Below are positions 54,606 to 64,000 of a DNA stretch of 64,000 bases, in pieces. Source of the DNA: Paramarasmius palmivorus (Eukaryota; Basidiomycota; Agaricomycetes; Agaricales; Marasmiaceae); the NCBI GenBank assembly GCA_037176845.1, contig JAYKXP010000154.1, positions 1 to 64,000 of the forward strand, written 5' to 3'. Positions within the stretch are counted from its first letter, which is position 1; each line of letters begins with the position of its first letter. The position numbers and the translations under genes were made by a program. Under the pieces are notes generated by a model. That model saw only the letters and a list, made by a program, of their open reading frames with translations, had not been told where the DNA came from and searched no databases.

Positions 54606-56896
54606 GATTATTGACATTGACGAAGTGGATGAAGATGGAATGCTAACGGTGGATACTATAAGATAACGATAACACGATGTCCTGGCATATTAGAGTTAGG
54701 GTTCAGATGTTCATCTATCGACAGCAATAGACCTCGAGTTTCTTCTCACTCCACAATGATCACCTCGCCCGTAAAACCTTCAAATTTCCATGTTACTTGG
54801 GATCCAAAAGATAACGTTGGGGTAACGGTACGTCTGACATGGAACTACCCTGTATCCTAAAACTGCTTTTTGACCAATCGTGATTCGTTGATTTCTTTTC
54901 AAGCTTCCCCAGAATTGAAGATAAGCCAAATGCCAACCTTAGATTTGAATGGGATGTAGACTTTAGTCGGGGAGGCTTGGAGCTCTAACTTTAAGTAGAA
55001 GGCCCTTGGATTGGTCACGAAAGGTGCATCCTTACTAGACCGATCGCCTACCGTCTCATCTAGTATAACTGTATAAATTTGTTTTGACTAGGCCCTCGTT
55101 CACAGAAATCTGATGAAACAAGCAACCTATTCCTCACCACACCATGCTCTTGTATTTCATCCAATCCTTTGTCGGCCACGATCGTCAATATGAGTCAACT
55201 GGAGCTTCGCGATTCTCGACAGCGATAATTCAACGTCAACAACAGTGATCATTGCCAAATCATTGCCATTTTGCTCTTTGACCTCACGAGCTGAAGATCG
55301 AACGAACACAAGCCGTACTGTGTTTTGTTAACAAAGAGACTCAAATGCATTCTATCTGCTAAAGATGGTGCCTTGGGTGTCCGGAAGCGCCATACTGTTC
55401 CTTTGGGCGCTTATGAGCGCCTAACCATCCGAGATATGCACGGGTTCCTCGATATCGATAATGACCGTTCCGATAGATATCCTTTGGTTCAGAACAATCA
55501 CGACTGCAAATTGCCATACGCATATTTCCTTTGTCCTTACTATGCAGTGCAGGCGTGAAACACCTGTCATTACTACCCTTCACCTCCTGCACCCTCGGCG
55601 TCTCTGCTGTCAGTGCGTCCAACGAATTCAACTGGCGTCCAGTATTGACCCAAGAAGCTCAACTTGTTTTGGGGCTGAGAGTGAGTCTTTCCGCTTCTGC
55701 GATCATCAGGATAGTGAAAGCGAATTACAGATTTGCGCAAAACTTGAGGCAGGTGTAGCGATGGTAAGGGTAATGGCCCGTTTGCATCGGATTGGATGAG
55801 ACCTATCATTGCTACTGTTTCCTAATCACGCCGAGCAGGAAATGGGTCATGGAAGTGAACCCCAAATATCTTCTACCTATCATATTCATTACAAAGGTGC
55901 GCTGTGATTCTGATCTCATTGATGGAGGTCGATTTAGGTCATCACCATACACATTTCTTCGTTTGGGCCCAGCTCCTATCCAATCTCAGGATTGGGGGTG
56001 ACAGGGGTTGCCCGCACAGAGCCTACAGATACGAGAACTAGGGCCCTTATATCTTTCAGGTCCGAACTTTTAGGATGACGAAACACAATAATGTTCTGTC
56101 CTGTCTTCGCACTCAATGACTCCGATACTCTGGCGAAGGGCGTTCAACTTTGACCCTTTGATTTTGCTTGTGATGGGGCGATCATGAATCAAGTCGTTTC
56201 TAAGAGGTTCGTGTATGACGCAGTAGGCACACTATCTATGTTCGACCTCGTGTTATCCTACCTTTTGCGAATTCGATATGTAATCCTGACATTCCAGCCG
56301 GGACCGCTGAGTCGAATGAAAACACTCGCAAAAATATCGCGATCGGATGGATTTTTTTTCTTGAGTAACCTGCAGATCACGGAATAGCGTTGCTCTTCGA
56401 GGCACCTATTTGATGAGACCCTTATGTCTTCTATATGACGACAGTGATCGCGACTGGTCGCGAATCGGCGTCAACGGGCCCAAGAAGCACAACTGCGGAA
56501 GCCACGAGGATAGCCTCAAGCATCATCATCGGTGATCTTTCCGTTCAGTTCCAGCCTTAAACATGTTCAGTTTGTAGCACCAGACGATCCTCCTGCTCGT
56601 CGATCAAAGTATCACTGCGGTCAATGAAACTGTAATGTATAGCGATAGGTAGTCCGATTAGTCCGTGATAGGTCCGACAAAAACGAGTGAGAGCACAAAG
56701 ACAACAGTAGAAAGCAAGTAGAAAGCGGACAGAAGGTAGACATGGTAAAAACAAGGAAGATACATCTATAATATGCGGTACTAGCCGTCAGCACTGGAAT
56801 AAAAGAAATAATTATGAGAATTATCAAAAATAGTTGTCGGAGATGATTAAAAGTCAATGTCCGTTGCATGAAAAGGTTCGCCCATTACCCTGGCTT
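54606..56896. other. 2.3 kb gene desert
   Basis: Short ORFs on both strands (for example 55461-55799 plus, 55359-55631 minus) without domains or splice logic. No repeat or element ends recognised. Confidence 0.55.
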
Positions 56897-58066
56897 TTAG
56901 AACATTGTTTCCCAAGCACTCGCAACTCGCTCCCTCATTGAACGACCATCTCCATAATCCAGGTACAGTAATTTCCCAGAAGGATGCGCAATATCTAGCC
57001 TTCTCATTGTCGGCGGGAGCCTGGTGAAGTACGAGGATTCATCAACAAGCGAATGCTGAATCAACCTGTCCGATACGAGAAGCTTTGAATAGTCTAGCCT
57101 CAATGTCTGGATATTCGGAATAGCACTTGTCCTCGGTACAACGAGGTTCATATCTGGTATATGATGAAGATCTCCCCATCCGACTTCGAGAAGTTCCAAA
57201 CGAGGCGCTACTACACAGACCAGGATGTGGAAGTGACGCTCAGGAGTCTGGGTCTCCGGTCTCACTCCAGGTTCCATTCCGTATGTGACGGTGAGGAATC
57301 GGAGCGAAGGCATCTGAACGGGCTGCAGACTTTCCTCGCCGTCACGGATCGTAGCGTACAGCATGTTGAGAACCAGGGTCTGCAGCATCGGAGAGCTGCG
57401 GGCCAGATCACGAAATGCCATTTCGGAAGGGATGATGTTCTCTAGCCAGAGAGAGGAGAGATTAAGCAAGGGATACGGTACTCTGACGCCGCGAAGTCCG
57501 AGTAAATTGAGGCGGGGAGTGGATGCAAATGACAGAGTAAACGTATCTCCACGTAACATCATCATCCTCTGGTCGGGATCCTGGGCTCGATACGCGAAAT
57601 TGAGCTCTAGCTCCTGCAGCGCCGGTGCATGAATGCCATGTAATGGAGCTAAAGTGTCATGTGGGACGTATTTAAAGTTCGACCTCGCAAAAAGGTGCAG
57701 TCTGCGTAAACGATTGACATGAGGAATGAGAACCTGCAATACCGCGTGCAGTTCAGGAAGGAATGCGTCGGCATCGACATCAAGATAGACGTCAATCGGG
57801 GCTGGGAAGGAGAGATGAACCCAGTAGGCTGTCCATGTAACTGCCGAACGTTCCTGATAGTGCAGTTGGCGAAATGGAACGCGTATGTTGCGCCAGAGGT
57901 GAGGGGTAGACATTGCAACGTGGCGCCAGTGGCGACAGACACCAGCACATGCAATTATCCCCGGAAGAGAGAAAGGGGTGTCGAGCTTTGAGCGCTCATG
58001 AAAAATCTGGACGAGGACAGCTCGAGGTAGGGTGTTTGAGCCGTCGACGTCCATACCCGCATCCAT
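56897..58066 (-). CDS. F-box protein, 389 residues
   Basis: Uninterrupted frame. F-box at residues about 10-60 (LPRAVLVQIFHERSKLDTPF...CAGVCRHWRHVAMSTPHLWR), then leucine-rich segments (VNRLRRLHLFARSNF, ALQELELNFAYR, MLQTLVLNMLYA, RLELLEVGWGDL, NIQTLRLDYSKL). This is the standard basidiomycete F-box/LRR protein, a probable SCF ubiquitin-ligase substrate adaptor. An acceptor-like TTTTCAG directly before the ATG suggests an upstream non-coding exon or a short N-terminal extension. Confidence 0.85.
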   Translation of the reverse strand: MDAGMDVDGSNTLPRAVLVQIFHERSKLDTPFSLPGIIACAGVCRHWRHVAMSTPHLWRNIRVPFRQLHYQERSAVTWTAYWVHLSFPAPIDVYLDVDADAFLPELHAVLQVLIPHVNRLRRLHLFARSNFKYVPHDTLAPLHGIHAPALQELELNFAYRAQDPDQRMMMLRGDTFTLSFASTPRLNLLGLRGVRVPYPLLNLSSLWLENIIPSEMAFRDLARSSPMLQTLVLNMLYATIRDGEESLQPVQMPSLRFLTVTYGMEPGVRPETQTPERHFHILVCVVAPRLELLEVGWGDLHHIPDMNLVVPRTSAIPNIQTLRLDYSKLLVSDRLIQHSLVDESSYFTRLPPTMRRLDIAHPSGKLLYLDYGDGRSMRERVASAWETMF

Positions 58067-58646
58067 CTGAAAACGCGGCGGTATGGGAGTTGCAGTGGCA
58101 CTGAGTTGGGGATGATCCAGAAGTTGGTGGGATTTCTTAACGAAAGCTCAGCTTGTGTGGTCCTGGAGTTAAAATACCTACATGGATGATGCAAAATAGA
58201 TACGGGCTGGAATTTTCCTGAGGCACAACATGGATCCACATGAGTTTGGTAGTAGAAAGCTGCAATGTAAGGATCTTCTGAGAAAATCTAGGGACACGGG
58301 AGTTTTATTGTGCTCTATCGGGGGTGCTTGAAGTACTCACAGCCGAAGATGTGACATTAAAATTCGAGATAGTCGTTTGGTCTTGACTAATTCAACGGTA
58401 AGTTTGAGCTGAGCACACTCACCGGAGCCCAACAAAAATAGGAATCTCCCTATCGCGGGTATATGATAGTTCGCCTGTACACATAATGGATCTGTTTTTA
58501 GCGCTCAGAGGCTTCTAAGCCCGCAGAAGTAATTGACGACCGCAGATCGGAAAGCACCGGGTCTTGGCATATAGTGCTTCTGTTCAGAAATCCAGTCTCT
58601 CAATTAGAGAAACAACGATACCGCTGTCACTAAGCAATGGACCTGG
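58067..58646. other. intergenic
   Basis: Promoter side of the F-box gene; nothing else recognised. Confidence 0.5.
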
Positions 58647-59102
58647 TCATAACGGTACCGCCTCGTGGGGAATGAACGTTGAGCTCCAGCGCCTGCGTAT
58701 AGTATGCGGAGATGAGAATACGGCAAGAAGGATCAGAACTATTCCCGCAATGACGAACACTGCCGTAAACATTATACCGATAAGCTGACGGAAGGAATAG
58801 GGAAAGGGACGTATTAGGATGACGGTCAATTATTGAAGAAGTATAGTCGAGGTCTAGGTATAATGCCGCCGACCGATATTCATCGAGGGTTTGAGGTTGG
58901 AACGGGATGAAGAACATCGATCACTGAGTCCGGATTGGCCTTGGAAATGTTCAGAGTCAGCGAATCGGCCTAATGCGATTGTGGCGTAAATGAGCCGCAT
59001 CATGAGACTTGCCGCGATAGCATTGAGCCCTATCGTGGTGCAAAGCAAGTGTAAAGAGCTTGAAGCCTTGCCCGTTGCGCATGGTTTTCCATGATCATGC
59101 AA
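58647..59102 (-). CDS. possible small membrane protein
   Basis: Minus-strand frame from 59102 has one hydrophobic stretch (LHLLCTTIGLNAIAASLMMRL), and a second frame ending at 58647 has another (LIGIMFTAVFVIAGIVLILL) followed by basic residues. They could be exons of one small two-TM protein joined by an intron near 58830-58920, but I cannot fix the junction. No family recognised. Confidence 0.3.
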
Positions 59103-61111
59103 AAACGTGTGTGATGGTTACAAGACGACCGCTCAGGAAGTGCTAAGAATCTGCTTCATCCTTGCGGGAAGCTCTGCAGTGTCTGTTCATGGAAGGTTGA
59201 ATGAAACGCCATCATCACGGGCATTGAACTCAGCGTATTGGAGATGCAACAGATATAAGGCAATACCGAGGTAAGACACATTACTCCTTAACCGTGGCCA
59301 GAGCACCTGCCCGGTGGGTCGTTGGTTAGCGTTATCTTGCGATAAGGGAGTGAAGAAGGGACAGAAGCATTACCGTGACCGTCATACACCGTGCCTAGCA
59401 CAATCTTGTGAATAATTTGCTGCATGCTACGTCAGTTCATCAATTAGTGGGACACAGGTTCAACACATGCGCCGATACAATGTTACTGGAGCGTTCTTCC
59501 AGCGAACACGACCAAAATGAGGAGAGCACTCATAAACACGAGAGATCTTGAAGTCAATAGAACACACTCACATAACGACTCTATAATGACGCGCGGTATA
59601 CAATTAATTCTCCTTTGCGTTGCCTTTGCCACATACAGAATTCTAGTCATTCCTGAAGTGCTTCATCATGTTCAAGAGGCTAATATCAGGTAATGTAGAA
59701 TTCATATCAAAATATCATCAATACAGTTAGGGAGCATACCGTGTAAGTGTCACCACCGAGAAACAAGGCGAAGGAAAGAGACAAGATCTAAACGAAGAGA
59801 TAGGTTAGGGTTTCTGGTTCAACTCCGAGTGGCACGTGACTAAAATCATTTCTTTTTCTCGATCTCCGTCTTGAGCCTTTACTTCGCGGAGACGAAGTTG
59901 CTTCTTTGCACTGCCGTTTTATCATAATGTAAGATATATGCTGTTGACTGAGATATAGCTTCAAACATGCGCTACCGGCGCTACCTGCTATCTCCAAGTT
60001 CAAGTTTGACTCCTCTCCCAAATGACGAGGTGGTATTGTGCATTACCAGACGAGCGTTTCTATTTTTCATGGCTGAAAGCAGTATGTAACACAGAGAAAA
60101 CTATTTGGTACGTCTATGTTGCAACTATACCGAAAACCCAACAATTATTATTATACACACCCTAAAGATCCCAACGCATCGATCAATCTCAGCTAGATTC
60201 ACATTTGATCAGCACTCCTCGGACTCGGAGATCTGGCCAACACCAACCGAACTCAGCATCAGCATTCTGTGGTAATGTTGTGAGTTCGATGTTCCCAGGC
60301 ACCCATGCGTTGCGGGTTTTCGGCAGTATCTGCCTGATCAGGTTCATTGGTCACGGCATTCCCGAGCGTAGTGTTGGGCTTGACTATATTGCCTTCTGAA
60401 ACACTACTGCTTGATGCCGAGGGGAAAGGTTCAAGGTGCTGCTGTGGAATATGTAGTTTCGATGGGATGCGCATGTGCTTGGTGATCCGGCGTCATCCCA
60501 GGATGATGTTCAGAACACTTTACCACTTGAGCGCAAGGCTCACCTCGGTTACGGTGATCCTGCAGTATACAAGGTTCAAACCGTAATGCTCTGGAAACCC
60601 TGCACAAGGAACTACATACGAACTGGTGGATACATCAAATCTGGGCGTTTCCTTTATGACGTCAAAGCATTCCTGCGCAGTTTAAACCTCTTTACGTTTC
60701 GTTGGAAGCTTTGAACAATCTTCCGAGGAACGAATTTCTATTACCGAGAAATGACGCAACTTGGCAACGAGGGACTTCCCTGAAATACCTTTTATAGCTT
60801 GTCCGCCCACAACTCTTTTTGAAGTCCATTTTAACGCTTGACAAGAAAAGGCCTTAGGCTACAGTGTTCGGGAGCGAGCATGTGGAAGGCATCCGAGGTG
60901 AGCACTGAGCTCGATTGATCCCTAGCGACAGCTATACATTTTTAACTCTCCATCTAGATGTCATTTTCCAATTGTAGGAAAATGGGGATGAGAACAGCCG
61001 TGAGCGCCCCGTTACATGTTTCCAGCTGGATGGCGAGATTCTGGTATAAAGGCGTGATGCCCTGCGAGTGCATCAATACCCCACTTCTTCTCGACAGTAG
61101 CCAAATCGCCA
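59103..61111. other. 2 kb stretch without supported gene
   Basis: Both strands of 60205-60715 have mid-size ORFs (minus 60259-60474 looks faintly protein-like) but no domain. A GGTTCAACTCC near 59816 is not part of a tRNA. Confidence 0.5.
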
Positions 61112-61747
61112 ATGCACTTCTCAGTCTTATTCGCTGCCCTTCCTCTCCTTACCCTTACTCAAGCCGCACTTCTCCCTCGTCAATCCGAGGCTGACCAGTG
61201 GCTCGAAGCGCACAATTCCGTCAGAGCTCAACACAATGCTCAGCCGTTGACATGGAACAACCAGGTAGCAGCCGCTGCGCAGAACTGGGCCAACAGATGC
61301 ACGATGCAGCATTCTGGCGGTCAGGTCGGATCTTATGGCGGTAAGTACTCCAACAGTCTACACTGAGAACCGGTAATCATTTCGTGGACACTGGCAGAGA
61401 ACCTCGCATGGGGAACTGGTAACTTCCCGATTGCCTCGGCCGTCAAGCTGTGGGCCGATGAAGTCAGTAAGTGACATTCATCATTTGTTTTTCCGACTTT
61501 CTTGGGTAACCCGCTTGATCAGAGGACTATGATCCGAATAACCCTCAATACTCTCACTTCACGCAAGTGGTCTGGAAATCTACGACAGAACTCGGATGTG
61601 CGACTGCGGATTGCTCTGGTACCACTTACCATGTTTGCGAATACAACCCGCCAGGCAATGTTATTGGGCAATTCCCGTGAGTACTGTTCAATTGCTGTAT
61701 TCTCGTCGAGATATTCATATCGCCACAGCGAGAATGTCGAAGTCTAA
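61112..61747 (+). CDS. secreted CAP (PR-1-like) protein
   Basis: CAP superfamily proteins (SCP/PR-1; Pry proteins in yeast) are secreted and bind sterols or fatty acids; some are effectors. The signal peptide MHFSVLFAALPLLTLTQA is followed by ALLPRQS and the CAP fold: WLEAHNSVRAQHNAQPLTWN, CTMQHSGGQVGSYGG, ENLAWGTG, HFTQVVWKSTTELGCATADC and YHVCEYNPPGNVIGQF, ending PENVEV. The conserved His/Glu cavity residues and the Cys pairs are present. Introns 61341-61397, 61467-61522 and 61677-61728 join in frame. About 150 residues, the usual length of the single-domain form. Confidence 0.92.
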
Positions 61748-63541
61748 TGTAATGGCAGTAACCAAGATGTGTATCAATTTCGTTGTAATCACTGTACATT
61801 GCAATCACTCAATCGAGTTGTTGACCGATATTAAGAAACTGGTGTGAGAAATACTAAGATGAACGGGACGGGAACTGCTGCTGATTACTGTTTCACAACG
61901 GGCGGACTCGTACCCATGACGACGTAATTACATGCTAGATTGCTTGTTCTTCATCCGTACTGTTGGGACCTTCAGGAACCTTTCACCCTGTACAGCTTCT
62001 TCATCCTTCTGTCTGCACTCGGTGAGCGAGGAGAACGCAGGCTCAATGATCCCGATTTGTTCGTTCGTTGTAGTCCACGAGTTGTGCTCGACAACGGCTC
62101 TGCACTTTCAGCGATATCGAAATCGACAGGTAATGGTGGTTGCCTGGAGTCACGCTGTGTATGTCCACGTCGTGACTTTGACTTGGCAAAAGATTGTAGA
62201 ATGACTCACAACAAACCGCGCTTTGCATAGCAGGTGCCCTGATTCTCGACTCCGTAGGAGTTTGACCTAGAGGTAGGCTATTTTCGCAATACTAGTACAC
62301 TTATATTCCAGTGGTGCATACCTCTTTAATATAGTAGATCCCATCGTAACGCAGCCTGTGGCGCAAAGCAGCCTCAGTAACCTTCACAGACCAAATTTGA
62401 CTGCCTACCCCGATTTTGGCGCCCACACAGAGCCTTTGACGTGCTCCCGAATCACTCGCACGGGCCTCACAAATCTACAAGACATCTGTGTATCGATGGT
62501 CATTCATCGTAAGGGTCGTGTGGCTCGTGTAGACTACCTTCATGGCCTTGTTGGATGGATTTTGCCATTCTTGATCGGAGACTTGTTGTCCTGTTTTCTG
62601 ATCGCGCCCGCCTATACTTCCCAATAAGGTGAGATCTCCCGGGAACTTGATTGAACCACAGACCTTCGCCGGTATACCAACTTAGGTATGAAATTAGAGC
62701 ATGACTGCGTTCATATACACGGATAATTGCCGCACAAAGTATGACCTTTATCCTCGTCTTCATATCGACCTGCTCTACGAAGTGGACCAGAATAACGATC
62801 AGTTTGATTTTCGAAGACGTTACTCACAGAACCACGGAATAAGCTCCTTTTAGGCAGTTGCCGTGAATTCCCTTTCGTGGTGTCCCATGTACGCCTGATG
62901 CTCTCATCTCATCCCAATTCTTGAACGTTGTCCCTACAGGACAGCCGGGGATTGGTCCGAATTCTTGGTATCAACATTTGTTAGCTGCATCAAATAACGT
63001 AGGCTGGTTCAACATACGACTTCGGGGCATTTCTTCAAAGTGCAATTGTCCCTTGGCCTGTTTATATACTGGCAAGAGATAGAGTTTGATGGCGATGTCA
63101 GCTGGAATGATGAAGACTAGGATGAAAATAATGGGTATTCACACGCGCTTCGTGTCTTAATAAAGCGAAACAAAGAGCCAGATGTCTTATATGAAAACAG
63201 CCGCGTGATTGACCTCAAGATCTGGAGATTGTCAGAAACTGTAGGACAAGCACTGGCGCGACGGAAGAGGCTTAGGAACCAATTAGGAACAATGGGAAGA
63301 GTCATCAGGACACGAGGTGGAGGTTTCGGAACTTGCCCGTTAGATGCCTCCCTTCACAGCTAGAAGTAGTGGGGCTACGTCTTGCATGGTCCAGCGGCGA
63401 TGAATTGAATAGGGCGACTATCGCTGCAGAAGAAATGAACGATCATGTGAGGGTTCGGGTCAACATGGTTGTTGGGCGCTTATGCATGGTACCGATCAGA
63501 GGCAGTGCAATCAACCTTTTTTCTCACGTTCATTTTTTTAC
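61748..63541. other. stretch without supported gene
   Basis: ORFs up to 123 codons on both strands, none with a domain or splice pattern I trust. Confidence 0.5.
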
Positions 63542-64000
63542 ATGTCAAAACGTCCAGCGACGCCGTCTCGTCATCTACCCCCTTCGCCTCAGCGACGACG
63601 ACTTGATGTCTCCCTGGAACAGGAGAATTCTTCGGAGACAGATGGACAAGCGGTTAACGAGATTTTGCGTGAACCAACTCAAGCAGATCGAGCAACTTTG
63701 GTGAGCTTTTCTTTTCGAACACCATTTGGAATGCGTTATTCTGCGTTACTAACGCCAGAATACTCTAGGGACACGTAGGATTCGCCAGATTTGCGTCTAG
63801 TCCTGCTGTGTTTGGTGCTTCATCATGGACTGTGAGTCATGTTCTACAACCGCTCGAAGGCAAAGCTCAATTGGTCAGACACCCTCCAGGAATACCCCTA
63901 CACCGTCTGTGTTCGGGCAGCTCTCGAATCCATTGCGGGACAAGGAAGCTATATCGCAATCCTCAAACGCTTTGCATGCTACCAATTCAACGATAGACTT
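63542..64000 (+). CDS. 5' end of hypothetical protein, cut by window edge
   Basis: ATG 63542 gives MSKRPATPSRHLPPSPQRRR, a basic Pro-rich start resembling the N-terminus of the gene at 51937, then EILREPTQADRATL. A GTGAGC donor (about 63701) and CTCTAG acceptor (about 63768) join to GHVGFARFASSPAVFGASSW, and a second intron (about 63831-63890) to NTPTPSVFGQLSNPLRDKEA, still open at 64000. Ser/Pro-rich, possibly nuclear; function unknown. Confidence 0.55.

Noticed and set aside
59800..59850. tRNA-like GGTTCAACTCC motif
   Set aside because: No matching arms around it.

Overview
This window is one end of a fungal chromosome, most likely from an agaricomycete (mushroom-forming basidiomycete). 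It opens with telomeric repeats. Its genes have many 45-63 nt GT-AG introns and belong to families typical of that group: F-box/LRR, BTB, the 7-TM 'ADCIIIWR' membrane family, single-pass proteins with Ser/Thr-rich tails, GH74, GMC oxidoreductase, an SRA-YDG protein and a CAP protein. The telomere unit on the G-rich strand is mainly TTAGGGG. I cannot name the species.

1-10,312 (subtelomere). About 180 bp of telomere and ~1 kb of gene-free sequence lead into the most unusual part of the window. From about 1.5 to 7.7 kb there is a mirror-symmetric, divergently oriented array that looks non-coding. Large exons packed with perfect or near-perfect short hairpins alternate with small 64-89 nt purine-rich exons. 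They are separated by two recurring intron types, reading leftward on the minus strand (about 4,930 to 1,500) and rightward on the plus strand (about 4,936 to 7,700). Paralogous hairpins keep fixed outer sequence while the stem cores change on both arms at once. I propose this as an undescribed hairpin-RNA locus. It is followed by three to four copies of a ~300 bp repeat that carries a conserved 62-63 nt intron-like segment, a 22-bp palindrome and a telomere-like stub, interrupted by a 1.4 kb insertion of unknown type.

10.3-31 kb. Ordinary gene-bearing DNA: a membrane-anchored BTB protein (-), a single-pass surface protein (+), a 7-TM protein (-), a plasma-membrane Na+/H+ antiporter (+), a secreted GH74 xyloglucanase (-), a Mn-type CDF transporter (+) and an intron-containing tRNA-Ser(CGA). 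The stretches 12.3-16.2 kb and 19.2-21.9 kb hold no gene I can support well.

31-53 kb. A GMC oxidoreductase, a small GPI-type secreted protein, an HMG-box transcription factor, a sugar transporter, a Zn-knuckle hypothetical, an F-box/LRR protein, an SRA-YDG protein, an RRM splicing-factor-like protein, two related single-TM proteins, tRNA-Glu(TTC) and an S/T-rich coiled-coil protein. Several of these carry a single-base frameshift or an in-frame stop inside an otherwise well conserved protein. This means either local assembly indels or recent gene decay. Two MITE-like elements lie between genes: a CACTA-like one at 37.9 kb and a TA-flanked one at 48.6-49.1 kb.

53-64 kb. A single-TM protein, a 389-residue F-box protein, a secreted CAP/PR-1 protein and the 5' end of a gene cut by the window edge, with long gene-poor stretches between.

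Taken together, the coding part combines wood or plant-cell-wall degradation (GH74, GMC, sugar uptake), ion homeostasis (NHA, CDF) and regulation (HMG, SRA, F-box, BTB). No operon-like logic is expected or seen.
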